Below, piece by piece: positions 49,466 to 58,584 of a stretch of 58,584 bases of DNA. The position numbers and the translations under genes were made by a program. The DNA lies in the NCBI GenBank assembly GCA_017694935.1, contig JADIME010000013.1, positions 1-58,584 on the forward strand, given 5' to 3'. The stretch's first letter is position 1. Each line of letters begins with the position of its first letter. The DNA is from Candidatus Merdivivens pullistercoris (lineage in GTDB: Bacteria > Bacteroidota > Bacteroidia > Bacteroidales > UBA932). Below the pieces are notes generated by a model. The model was not told the DNA's origin. It saw only the letters and a program-made list of their open reading frames with translations, and made no database searches.

Positions 49466-50567
49466 TCTGTGGTAATGTTTCACAGTATGTTTTATTGACA
49501 ATGCGATCTCGCATCTTTTCTCTGTTAGTAAAATTTCTGCTAATATTTTGGACTATTTCGATATAGTTATCTGAATTGTCATTTTTTTTATAATAAAATG
49601 GTTTGATTGATATGCAGTTGCCGTGCTCAAACAAAGTATTTAGCAATGTTCTGTCAGAATTTCCACACGAATGTCCCATGATGTAGATTTGATATGGCCC
49701 CATTCCGATATAAGATAATAATTTTCTATAATAGTCATATTCCAAATATCGTATAGATTTTATATTTCTTAAAAATTCATTATCGTTTAAATCAAGCAGG
49801 CTCTTATAATCTCTGTCAAACTCATCCCCATATCCGAAAATTATGCTTTGATAATTATCAAGATATCCATGAATGTGGTTGACTTTACAATTATCAATTC
49901 CTTCGGCATAAATGTCAGCTGTTGAAGTATAGTTGAAATTCAAAATCGTAATTGTCGCCGGATACGTTATTTTCATATTAGTCATTAGGAAATCCTGATA
50001 GAATTTTTTCCTACCTTCAACGGATATATCGTTAGGGCGGAACGGCTCAAATATTTTCTGTTTTATATCAGTATTGACAATTGCCGGGGTGATGTCTTTT
50101 TGAACAGTAGTAAGATATTCTGCCAGTAGTGATTTGATATAATCCAGTTCATCATTTAATTTTTTTGCCGCATTATCCGCGTTTTCTGATTGGACTATGG
50201 ACAAGAGTGATTTATAATATTCATTTTCAATGTCCACCCATCCTTTTGCTTCAATGGACATGCAAATTCTTTTCATAAAAGGAGTAAATTCCAAAGAATA
50301 TAAATTCGGGTTACTCTTTATATATTTTATGAAATCTTTTCCGCTTTTGGGAATAAATACTGAATTGAAATGAAAATGATACATCCAAGTTGAAACACCA
50401 TTGTCTTTACATTCAAAAGTGCATAAGATGTCCTTTTCTATTTTATTTTGACTATAATTTAGTTTTTCCAGCCATTTGTCCCAATACCAGTTAATGAAGT
50501 CTTCATATTTTGTGGGGAGTTTATGGGCCAAATCAAATCCATTACCTATAAGAATTATTCTATTCAT
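49458..50567 (-). CDS. AbiH family abortive-infection protein
   Basis: 369 aa; IILIGNGFDLAHKLPTKYEDF, LNFNYT, HIHG, YIMGHSCGNSDRTLLNTLFEHG. Confidence 0.9.
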   Translation of the reverse strand: MNRIILIGNGFDLAHKLPTKYEDFINWYWDKWLEKLNYSQNKIEKDILCTFECKDNGVSTWMYHFHFNSVFIPKSGKDFIKYIKSNPNLYSLEFTPFMKRICMSIEAKGWVDIENEYYKSLLSIVQSENADNAAKKLNDELDYIKSLLAEYLTTVQKDITPAIVNTDIKQKIFEPFRPNDISVEGRKKFYQDFLMTNMKITYPATITILNFNYTSTADIYAEGIDNCKVNHIHGYLDNYQSIIFGYGDEFDRDYKSLLDLNDNEFLRNIKSIRYLEYDYYRKLLSYIGMGPYQIYIMGHSCGNSDRTLLNTLFEHGNCISIKPFYYKKNDNSDNYIEIVQNISRNFTNREKMRDRIVNKTYCETLPQNE

Positions 50568-50582
50568 GATAAATAACTGCTG

Positions 50583-52475
50583 TTAAAGGACGAATACTGT
50601 TTCATCACCGCAAATGTTGCGTATCTTCATACGTAAAGGCCTGTTTTCGCTCCAAATGCAGGCATCCCACAAGTCAGCCGTCTTTGTACCGTTTTTGATA
50701 GTCCGGCCGAGTTTGTCTATCTTGATTTCGCTGTCGCTGTGCCAGACGGATTCCTTTTCGGATGCTGTACAATCAAGGCTTATCCATTCTATTGTTTCCA
50801 ATCCTTCCTCGCTCAACAGGATAGGAGTATATGCCCAGTTTTTTCCTTTGCTTTGAAGATTCAATGACTGTTGCCAGTTTTTCTGGTTGATTTCATCTAT
50901 TTTCCGTTTTACCCGGTCGCTTTGGAATTGGAGTATCTCGACTTTGTAGCCATTGAACAGTCCGTTTTGCCCTTCGGATACTTTCCATTCGGCATAATCT
51001 TCTGTAACTACATTGTCAAGTACTTGTTTCAAATCGCGCAGTTCTATCTGAATCAATGTATCGTTTTGTTCATTGATAAATCGTTCGATGTCATCTCTGT
51101 CCTCAATGTCTATATAATAGACGATAATCCGTTTGGTGTCTTCGGGAAGATCGGGCATGGCTTCATGGATAATCCTGTTCATCAGCGGCTTGTCAAGCAT
51201 ACGGGTAGTGCCGTCCATCAGATTTGGCAGATAAACGGGAACCATGCCGTATTTAGTGTCTATTATGCTTCCTTCCCAGAATTTGTCCAATGCATCTTCA
51301 TTGCGTAATCCGGGTATGAGGGTTTTTAATTTTTCCATTGTCTGCACCGGGTTGCGGTACAATGAAACGCCGTCTTTGATTTCAAGTATGTCAAACTCGG
51401 CCTTCGCGGCTATCAGGCGGTCACGTGTTGTCTGAATGCTGTTCAGGTTCACATCGGCATGGATAAACTTGCGCCCTGTCTTGCTGGCAACCGCTGCTGT
51501 TACCCCGCTTCCGCCAAAGAAATCGGCTACGACCATTCCTTCATCGCTGCTGGCTTTGATGATGCGTTCGAGAAGGGTTTCGGGTTTTTGGGTGGCGTAA
51601 TCCGTATCGTGTTTTTCTTTAGAAGAACCGGCCAAGGAAGGTATGCGCCATACGTTATTTATCATTGTCTTATCGTATGTTTCATAAACTACGTTTCCGT
51701 TTTCATCTCGTACTGACTGTTTCTTCCCATTGATTTTTACCTCTTTGGCTCTTTGATGCGGTTTGATGTCCTGATATTGTATGTTAAAGATTTGTTCATC
51801 ACTTTTTGTATAAAACAATACAATGTCTGAGCAGTTGGTAAATAAAGGTTTTCTTTTATCAGGTATTTTGTTGGGATAATACCATACAATCTCATTTCTG
51901 AAATTGTCTTCTCCGAAAATTTCATCCATGAGGATTTTTACATAATGGCCTATGTGCCAGTCAAGGTGTACATAGATGCTTGCCGTGTCGCTCATTACGG
52001 ACTTGATGGCCATGAGGTTTTCATACATCCAGTTCAGGTAGCTTTCCTTGTTCCAGATGTCCCCGTACATTTTTTCCTCAAATGAACGCAATTCTTCTAT
52101 GTCCAATTCGCTTTCAGCGTGGCGTATAACCTCGGCTACTTTGGGATTACGGCGGAGGTACACTTTTTTCGCATAGTCCGCGCCGCTGGCAAAAGGAGGA
52201 TCAATATATACCAAATCCACTGTTATCCCTTTGTCCTTTAAATAGGCGCAGGCAGACAGGCATTCTCCCCGTATGACAAGGTTTCCGTTTGGATTTGTGC
52301 CTGTGCGTTCTTTCAGTTCGGTTTCATAATATGGCATCCCGCGTTCAATGCGTTCATATATGCGGTCATTGTCCCTGTAGCGCAGAATGCGTTTTGTCCT
52401 TACGAAATTGTCAAGCAAGGCTTGCCCCTCAAGTGTATCGGGAAAATATGGTATGTATTTTATCGCCATAGTCAA
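50583..52475 (-). CDS. Type III-like site-specific DNA methyltransferase (Mod)
   Basis: 630 aa; DLVYIDPPFASGADY, DFFGGSGVTAAVA, YATQKPETLLERII. Confidence 0.92.
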   Translation of the reverse strand: MTMAIKYIPYFPDTLEGQALLDNFVRTKRILRYRDNDRIYERIERGMPYYETELKERTGTNPNGNLVIRGECLSACAYLKDKGITVDLVYIDPPFASGADYAKKVYLRRNPKVAEVIRHAESELDIEELRSFEEKMYGDIWNKESYLNWMYENLMAIKSVMSDTASIYVHLDWHIGHYVKILMDEIFGEDNFRNEIVWYYPNKIPDKRKPLFTNCSDIVLFYTKSDEQIFNIQYQDIKPHQRAKEVKINGKKQSVRDENGNVVYETYDKTMINNVWRIPSLAGSSKEKHDTDYATQKPETLLERIIKASSDEGMVVADFFGGSGVTAAVASKTGRKFIHADVNLNSIQTTRDRLIAAKAEFDILEIKDGVSLYRNPVQTMEKLKTLIPGLRNEDALDKFWEGSIIDTKYGMVPVYLPNLMDGTTRMLDKPLMNRIIHEAMPDLPEDTKRIIVYYIDIEDRDDIERFINEQNDTLIQIELRDLKQVLDNVVTEDYAEWKVSEGQNGLFNGYKVEILQFQSDRVKRKIDEINQKNWQQSLNLQSKGKNWAYTPILLSEEGLETIEWISLDCTASEKESVWHSDSEIKIDKLGRTIKNGTKTADLWDACIWSENRPLRMKIRNICGDETVFVL

Positions 52476-52484
52476 ATGATGTTT

Positions 52485-55331
52485 CTAATTGTTGAAAAAA
52501 TCCTGTATCGTTTTTAAGGTCAGGCTGATGAACTTCTCGGGTCCTATCGTGTCTTCAAGATAAAGGAAATGGAAACGTTCGTAGCCGAATTTTTCGTTGT
52601 TCTTTTTAATGAATTCTGTTTCCATGAAATGTCTTCGGTCTGCAAACTTGGCCGCAAAAACTTCACCTTTGGTTTCGATAATAGCGATGCGGTTTATTGA
52701 ACCGTCATCTTTCCTGTCCATTATCAGAAAGTCCGGAGTGTATTTGCCTATGTATGCCCAAGACGTGCCGTTTCGTTTGTAACAGTCTATCTTGAACTCG
52801 GTCAGTGTGTCATCGCCATTGAAATATATTTCCAGTTTCTTGTCTTTTATCAATGTGAGTGATTGTATGAAATACATGCGTTCCAACGGGCTGTCGAAAC
52901 GGTACGGAAGATAGTGATATGTCTTTTCCCTTTCCGGATGCCGGTCGGTTGCAACTGCCGGAACCTCGATACCTTGAGATGCAAGTGTCTTTATGGCTGC
53001 AACTACATCAGGCGGAAGTGCCTTGGACGAAGGCTTCTCATCCAGTTCAATGATTTCCCTGACAACATTTTGCGGGGGATAAAATAATGATTCGTCATCA
53101 TTGGCAATTATGGGAGATGAGAGTTTTTCAATCTGGAGAAGCCCGGCATGGCATGGTATTGTCTCTTCTTTTATTGAGAAACCTCGCTTTGGAGTGAATG
53201 CGCAGCGGATGAGGGAGCGTATCCTGTCCTGGTCATATTGCTGGTTCAGGAAAAGTCCACCGTCTTTTCGTACCGTAATGCATTCAAATATTGCCTTCAA
53301 TTCATTTTCGAATCTTTTCAGTTCGCTTATGCTTAATGTGCCGAAACTTCCTTTCGCAATCAGCCAAATCCAGTGATTGAAATCAGTACGTTCGCCATCT
53401 TTGTTTTCATTGAAATAAACCGCCGTTTCCTCACCGGAAAAATCCTGTTGATGAATGAGGGTTTCTTCCGATTTCTTCAATATTTTCTCTGTCCGGAGAC
53501 ACTGTGCCGTATCATGGTGTTCATCCATGATAAGCGTACGGTAAGATACTTTCAGCTGATAAAAGTCTATGGGAGGGACTTTTAATTTGTCTATACGGGA
53601 AAAACGTTCTATGGATATCCCGTGATTCTGTTCGCTTGTATTCAGTTCTTGCAGAGAAATGTTTTGCTGCTGGCGTAGCTGTCTGTTCAGAATGTCGGCA
53701 TTGAATTTATTCAGCCAAATCAATGCATCCTCTTTTTCATGTTTTGTTACCTGTCGCAGGCAACGGCAGCATGTCTGCAATACCATATTGGTGGGACACA
53801 CGCCCTTGTGCGGAAGAATCACTCCCGTAAGGCTTTTACAATCCCAACCTTCTTTGCCTATTTGTACCAGCAATACGATGCGGATACGTGACAATTCAGT
53901 GTCGAGTGACAGAAACTCGGTTTCTGAACCTTCAGGTTTCGGGTATTTTTTGTTGCCGCCGTGGTATTTCAATATGGTTTCCGCAGGATTCAGACCGTAC
54001 GATGCGACCAGTTCGGATACTTGAGGCAGGATTTGCTCTTCAAGTGTCTCAATCTGTCCGCAATATATTGCCAGTTTGGCTTTTGTGCCATTTGGATAAA
54101 TTTTGTTCCCGTATTTTTCCAAAAACTCGTTTACTCCGTTATGTATTATGACCTCCGTGTCATTGTCGGAGTATTTGACCACTGGCTTCTTCAGGAAATT
54201 TCCGACTGCATTAATTAAAGGATAATGGTAAACGATATTGGATAATTCGGTGTTCCTGATTGTAAACTGCTCGGCCAACCGGATGTTTTCCGGTTTCTCC
54301 AGATATGGTGTGCCGGAAAAACCCAATACGCCGTTAAATGTGTGTCCTTTTGTCCATTCGGTCACAACCTGCCTGAGTTTGATTTCACTGTCAGCCGCGT
54401 GATGTACTTCATCGATATAAACGGCAAGGTTGGGAATTTTACCGATAATGCTTCGAAGTTCATTGGCCAATATTATCCTTTCCAAATCCTCTTTGCTGAA
54501 TACAGAGTCATCAATATCTTCACCGGCGCGGTCGAGTATTACTTTTTCCGCATTTGTAATGGACACGAGCCCGATAAGGTCTTCAAGCGGTTGGTGATTG
54601 TTGATTTTCTGGGCATTCGGATTTTTTAAAAGGTTGCTTTTCCTCGCGGATTTCTGTTCATCAAGTATTTCGAATTTTATGAGTTTTCTCAGATTGTCAG
54701 CCGCAGGATTTGGGATTATCCATGTAGGGTCGAATTCCTGAATATGTTTCAGGCTCGGTATGATTGAAGATTTAAGCCCTGAAGGGGCGAATATCATGAA
54801 ATTGTGTGCGAAACGCGGATTGTCGGGTTCATTCAGCGCAAAATATAGATCCAGGTAGATGAATGCCGCCATCAGATAGGTTTTCCCGGCTCCCATAGGG
54901 AGGCTGAAAAGGTAGTCGGCATAATCGATATTATAGAAAATCTTTCTGAATGCTGTCTGATAGTCGATTTTGTCAGGGTGTTCTTTAATGAACCGCTCCA
55001 TTTCAGGTGCCAGTTGCCGTCCATTCCGGTCGGTCAGTCTCGAATATTCCAGAAGCGCGGCGGCGGCTTTGTCGGAATTCAATATTTCGCGTGCCGTTAC
55101 CGATAATGGAATGGAATCCAAATCGATTGTGCAGAATGTCCCGTTTGTGAACAGTTTCCACAACGGTGTATTGTCACAGGCCAGTTTTAAATAAAGATAT
55201 GTTTTAATGGCTTCAATCTGTGCATCGCGCATTTGGCCGCGCATGATTATATAATTGATAAGTTCTTTGACCGTGCAGGCCGAAGAATCAAGCCATTCGT
55301 TCCTTTTCTTCTCTATCAGTTTATAGAACAT
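52485..55331 (-). CDS. Type III-like restriction subunit (Res), helicase plus PD-(D/E)XK nuclease
   Basis: 948 aa; Walker A LPMGAGKTY, DEVHHAAD, FSGTPY, C-terminal TPDFLIM...IAIIETKGE. Confidence 0.9.
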   Translation of the reverse strand: MFYKLIEKKRNEWLDSSACTVKELINYIIMRGQMRDAQIEAIKTYLYLKLACDNTPLWKLFTNGTFCTIDLDSIPLSVTAREILNSDKAAAALLEYSRLTDRNGRQLAPEMERFIKEHPDKIDYQTAFRKIFYNIDYADYLFSLPMGAGKTYLMAAFIYLDLYFALNEPDNPRFAHNFMIFAPSGLKSSIIPSLKHIQEFDPTWIIPNPAADNLRKLIKFEILDEQKSARKSNLLKNPNAQKINNHQPLEDLIGLVSITNAEKVILDRAGEDIDDSVFSKEDLERIILANELRSIIGKIPNLAVYIDEVHHAADSEIKLRQVVTEWTKGHTFNGVLGFSGTPYLEKPENIRLAEQFTIRNTELSNIVYHYPLINAVGNFLKKPVVKYSDNDTEVIIHNGVNEFLEKYGNKIYPNGTKAKLAIYCGQIETLEEQILPQVSELVASYGLNPAETILKYHGGNKKYPKPEGSETEFLSLDTELSRIRIVLLVQIGKEGWDCKSLTGVILPHKGVCPTNMVLQTCCRCLRQVTKHEKEDALIWLNKFNADILNRQLRQQQNISLQELNTSEQNHGISIERFSRIDKLKVPPIDFYQLKVSYRTLIMDEHHDTAQCLRTEKILKKSEETLIHQQDFSGEETAVYFNENKDGERTDFNHWIWLIAKGSFGTLSISELKRFENELKAIFECITVRKDGGLFLNQQYDQDRIRSLIRCAFTPKRGFSIKEETIPCHAGLLQIEKLSSPIIANDDESLFYPPQNVVREIIELDEKPSSKALPPDVVAAIKTLASQGIEVPAVATDRHPEREKTYHYLPYRFDSPLERMYFIQSLTLIKDKKLEIYFNGDDTLTEFKIDCYKRNGTSWAYIGKYTPDFLIMDRKDDGSINRIAIIETKGEVFAAKFADRRHFMETEFIKKNNEKFGYERFHFLYLEDTIGPEKFISLTLKTIQDFFNN

Positions 55332-55369
55332 AATTTTCCCTCTTGGAGAACAAAGGTAATCATTTTTTT

Positions 55370-55678
55370 TCAGCATCCGCTCCCGTCGATGCTGCATGAA
55401 GCCCCTTCTTGTCCGTCTCCGGCAGGGCGGGAGTGTAGTCCGGCCTCTTCGGGTATCAGGGTGACCCGTCCGTCTTCAAGCACGAAGCACGGTATTCCTG
55501 CCGCTCCGGCCTTTCTGGCGCTATCGAAGGCAGGATTGTTGTCGCGCAGGCGGAGGAACTCCTTGAGTTTTCTTACGTGGCTGCCGATGTCGATGATTTC
55601 GTATCCGGATTTTCCTTCTATCTGTTTTTCCACCCATTCGCAGTCTGGGCAGGTGGGCATGCTATAGACTTTTATCAT
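55370..55678 (-). CDS. Glutaredoxin-like protein
   Basis: 102 aa; VYSMPTCPDCEWVEKQI, AAGIPCFVLEDG. Confidence 0.8.
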   Translation of the reverse strand: MIKVYSMPTCPDCEWVEKQIEGKSGYEIIDIGSHVRKLKEFLRLRDNNPAFDSARKAGAAGIPCFVLEDGRVTLIPEEAGLHSRPAGDGQEGASCSIDGSGC

Positions 55679-55842
55679 GATTTTCCCTCTTCTTTTTTAT
55701 CTTCTTTATTGTCCGGTTTGCCGTCGAGGTCTATGCCGTGGGACTTGAATATCTTTTTCAGGTGCAGCCTGAAACCGAGGTTGATTAGCAGCACGACGGC
55801 TACCACTATTAAGATATAGATGATGACTGCAAGCGGTTCCAT
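55675..55842 (-). CDS. Small single-TM protein (55 aa)
   Basis: MEPLAVIIYILIVVAVVLLINLGFRLHLKKIFKSHGIDLDGKPDNKEDKKEEGKS; TGA overlaps the glutaredoxin ATG (ATGA). Below the ORF-track length cutoff. Confidence 0.7.
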   Translation of the reverse strand: MEPLAVIIYILIVVAVVLLINLGFRLHLKKIFKSHGIDLDGKPDNKEDKKEEGKS

Positions 55843-56081
55843 AGTTCCGTGTGTTAATGACTTTATAATAAGGTTCCCGGTTTTCGGGTTTTGCCGGCAG
55901 CAAATTTAATGAAAATTACCCGGAATTTTCCGGATTTCTTGAATTTTCCGAATTTCCTGAATTTTCCGAAAAAGCCAATCGGTAATTTGGTTACAAATCC
56001 CCGTAATAAAGTTACCGGCCCGTTCCCGGATGGCAATTAATTTTGTCTCGTGAATTTTTATGAGTTTTTAAGTAAAAAAAT

Positions 56082-57155
56082 ATGGGGACATTCAAAAAAT
56101 TATCCGTGGCCATAATGGCGTGCATTTTATGCGCAGGGTGTGGCGCGGAACAGGACGAACAACTTAATAATGAGAAATTTATGGAAGAAAAACTGAATCT
56201 TGCGGAAGAATGGGACAAGGTATTCCCGCAGAGTGACAAGGTCATTCATAGTAAAATAACTTTCCACAACCGTTATGGTGTGACCCTTGCGGCTGATTTG
56301 TACATTCCCAAAATGAAAAAAGGAAAATTGCCGGCAATTGCGATGAGCGGGCCTTACGGGGCGGTAAAAGAGCAGGTTTCCGGACTTTATGCACAGACGT
56401 TGGCCGAGCGTGGTTTTCTGACCATTGCCTTTGACCCTTCGTTTACGGGCGAGAGCGGGGGAGAGCCGAGGGCTGTTTCTTCTCCTGATATCAACACCGA
56501 GGATTTTTGTGCGGCGGTGGACTATCTGTCTGTCCGTGAGGATGTAGACCCTGAACGCATAGGCATCCTGGGCATTTGCGGTTTCGGAGGCTTTGCGGTG
56601 AATGCGGCTGCAATCGACACCCGTATAAAGGCTACTGTTGCCGTTACGATGTACGATATGACCAGGGTTTCCGCCAAAGGCTATTTCGATGCCGATGATA
56701 ATGCGGATGCGCGTTATGAAATGAAAAAAAGGCTCAATGCACAGCGTACTGAAGATTACCGGAACGGGACGTATGCCCATGCGGGAGGCAATCCCGAGGT
56801 AGCTCCGGCCGATGCTCCCCAGTTTGTCAAAGACTATGTCTCTTATTATAAGACGGAGCGTGGCTACCATCCTCGGTCATTGGGCTCTAACGATGGTTTC
56901 AATACTACAGCCGTCCTCTCTATGATTAACATGCCAATCCTTGCGTATGCCGGTGAAATCCGCAGTGCGGTGTTGCTTGTCCATGGGGAGAAGGCCCATT
57001 CGCGCTATTTCAGCGAGACCGTTTATGAAAAACTCTCCGGCGGAAACAAGGAGCTGCTGATTGTCCCGGGAGCCGTCCATACGGATTTGTACGACAACTT
57101 AGAGGTGATACCTTTCGACAGGATAGAGGAGTTTTACAATGAATATTTGAGATAA
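56082..57155 (+). CDS. Alpha/beta hydrolase (dienelactone hydrolase-like) lipoprotein
   Basis: 357 aa; lipobox CAGC, GILGICGFGGFAVNAA nucleophile elbow, C-terminal PGAVHTDLYD. Confidence 0.85.
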   Translation: MGTFKKLSVAIMACILCAGCGAEQDEQLNNEKFMEEKLNLAEEWDKVFPQSDKVIHSKITFHNRYGVTLAADLYIPKMKKGKLPAIAMSGPYGAVKEQVSGLYAQTLAERGFLTIAFDPSFTGESGGEPRAVSSPDINTEDFCAAVDYLSVREDVDPERIGILGICGFGGFAVNAAAIDTRIKATVAVTMYDMTRVSAKGYFDADDNADARYEMKKRLNAQRTEDYRNGTYAHAGGNPEVAPADAPQFVKDYVSYYKTERGYHPRSLGSNDGFNTTAVLSMINMPILAYAGEIRSAVLLVHGEKAHSRYFSETVYEKLSGGNKELLIVPGAVHTDLYDNLEVIPFDRIEEFYNEYLR

Positions 57156-57178
57156 AATGAACTCTGCTGCGTAGTAAG

Positions 57179-57217
57179 GGGCAGGCATGTCTGTGATTTG
57201 ACAGGCATGCCTGTCCC
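57179..57217. repeat. Hairpin downstream of the alpha/beta hydrolase
   Basis: GGGCAGGCATGTCTGT/ACAGGCATGCCTGTCCC; no clear T-tract. Confidence 0.5.
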
Positions 57218-57638
57218 AAGTAGTCCGCAATCCAATGTCAATGATGAATCGCTATCATTGAAAAATGGAATTGTTGAAATTAGCATTATTCCAGCTCGGG
57301 GCAAACCGGTAAAGCATGTATAAGTGTCCAATTCGGGAGCAACGCTTTCTTGCCGGAGAGGTATCCGTAGAATTTGCAAGACTCAAAGGAGGCTATGTCA
57401 AGTCCGTTTTTCCTTAGCCAATATGTGCATGAGCCAAGTCACCATTCCATCGAACGGTGGCAACATCATTTTCGGCGGTTTCCGATACTGCATGCGGAAC
57501 TGGCGTTCAACTCGCAGGAGGTAAATTTCGATAATATGGCGGAGCGTTTTCGAAATGGACGCCCGGTGTCTCATCGGTCTAAAGTGGGGCCACGATGAAG
57601 ACAACCTCCATACACGGACGGCCTGGGAAAGCCCCCTT

Positions 57639-57810
57639 TTATTCTTGCAGGCTTTCCGCTGTAAATTTCTTGCGGTGTTTGACGATGGTCTTCATGTTCG
57701 TCTGCGCCCATTCGGTCAGCTGGGTAATGAGCGGCACGAGCGAGCAGCCTATTTCCGTCAGGCGGTACTCGACCTTCGGCGGCACGGTAAGATATACTTC
57801 GCTCAGGCAT
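57639..57810 (-). pseudogene. HxlR-family regulator remnant (C-terminal part)
   Basis: LSEVYLTVPPKVEYRLTEIGCSLVPLITQLTEWAQTNM matches the HxlR wing/C terminus; N-terminal HTH half absent. Confidence 0.7.
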
Positions 57811-57932
57811 TTGCCGGTGCTATGAAGAAAGCCTATCCTGACCTGCCCGGAGCGGACGGACTGGAAGATCTGGCCAAGGCACTGTACAAATAACATCAGA
57901 CGGTATGTTCCGCTCCCAAGCCGGGGCGGAAC

Positions 57933-58379
57933 ATGTCATTAAGAGGGCAGGCCGAAAATCCGTGTCTTCCAGATCATGAAGCAGGAAAAGTGGACTCTTT
58001 ATTTTGTTACCGCACCGGACAAGCCGTGTTCGATGTGGACGATGCAATGGCACGGGAGATATATGCCGACAATCCCGTACTGCCGAGATTTTACAAGTCC
58101 TATGCAGATTTGGTCTATTTCCGGTTGTCCGCTGCAACACTTGATTATTATGACCTGATACCTGGAAAAGCCACGGCCAGGACGGCTGCCGACTGGATAG
58201 ACTCCTGTGTCATTACGGAGGCCGGAAACATGCTCCGCTATTCTGACATGAGTATCAAGGAGATTGTTGGCGGACTCCATTTCCCCGACCAGTCGTCCTT
58301 TACCAAATTTTTCAAGAGAAAAACAGGTCAGACTCCCCGCCAGTACAGCATCGGACCGCGCTCCGGTACTTCCGCTTAG
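57933..58379 (+). pseudogene. AraC-family regulator remnant
   Basis: ARTAADWIDSCVITEAGNMLRYSDMSIKEIVGGLHFPDQSSFTKFFKRKTGQTPRQY is a C-terminal AraC HTH; upstream portion degenerate and shifted. Confidence 0.65.
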
Positions 58380-58428
58380 AAAAATCAGGCGGTTTTATGA
58401 AAAATAATGTCAATGTGTTGTTTTTTAC

Positions 58429-58436
58429 TACTTTTG
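58429..58436 (+). promoter_or_regulatory. -7 box of the last gene
   Basis: TACTTTTG matches TAnnTTTG, 23 nt before the ATG at 58460. Confidence 0.55.
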
Positions 58437-58459
58437 CGGTGAAATTCAACTATCATAAA

Positions 58460-58584
58460 ATGAACAAAGAATTGATTACAAGTAAGCTCCTGTTCCGGTT
58501 ATTGGCAGCAGTTCCGGTGTTATTGTCCGGATGCGCGGAATTTGAGGACTATTCATCCTCGAAGAATGACAGTGAGTATGTAGA
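58460..58584 (+). CDS. Lipoprotein, 5' fragment (truncated by window end)
   Basis: MNKELITSKLLFRLLAAVPVLLSGCAEFEDYSSSKNDSEYV; lipobox LSGC. Confidence 0.55.
   Translation, partial: MNKELITSKLLFRLLAAVPVLLSGCAEFEDYSSSKNDSEYV

Noticed and set aside
50583-55331. Phase-variable repeats in mod/res
   Set aside because: No homopolymer or tandem-repeat tract long enough to suggest phase variation was seen; both ORFs are intact.
57555-57893. 112-aa plus-strand ORF as a real gene
   Set aside because: Its first two thirds are antisense to the HxlR remnant; only the final about 25 residues may be a genuine gene tail.

Overview
The window is a Bacteroidales-type chromosome segment: TAnnTTTG -7 promoter boxes, FimA/Mfa-type fimbriae and an Na+-translocating decarboxylase cluster. 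Main blocks, left to right: (1) a minus-strand fimbrial operon (DUF3575, DUF3868/OmpA-TPR, FimA-like pilin, Mfa2/FimB anchor, DUF4906 tip-like protein); (2) an orphan DUF47 gene and a methylmalonyl-CoA epimerase/decarboxylase operon whose gamma-type subunit carries a lamin-tail domain; (3) housekeeping genes (yebC, recF-DUF721-pdxB-DUF4301, ffh, trmD, DUF349, yidC, yggS, lpxB, surE, gap, bcp); (4) a GH29 fucosidase and a Bro-N gene broken by a clear -1/+1 frameshift; (5) a compact lysine/diaminopimelate cluster (M20 hydrolase, archaeal/fungal-type asd, lysC, dapB, dapA, dapD, aminotransferase); (6) a CPA-type antiporter, isochorismatase-like hydrolase, macro-domain protein, a sigma-70/ECF factor with a coiled-coil membrane partner, and an HD-GNAT fusion; (7) an AT-rich defence-type operon (type III res-mod plus AbiH) translationally coupled to a DUF169 gene; (8) a decayed stretch with HxlR and AraC remnants. 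The most unusual signals are a nested structured RNA-like element filling the gap before the pilin gene (4841-4947), the res-mod-AbiH-DUF169 operon, the unusual lysine cluster, and the nested inverted-repeat element at the left edge. All calls come from reading the sequence and supplied translations. No database search was run.
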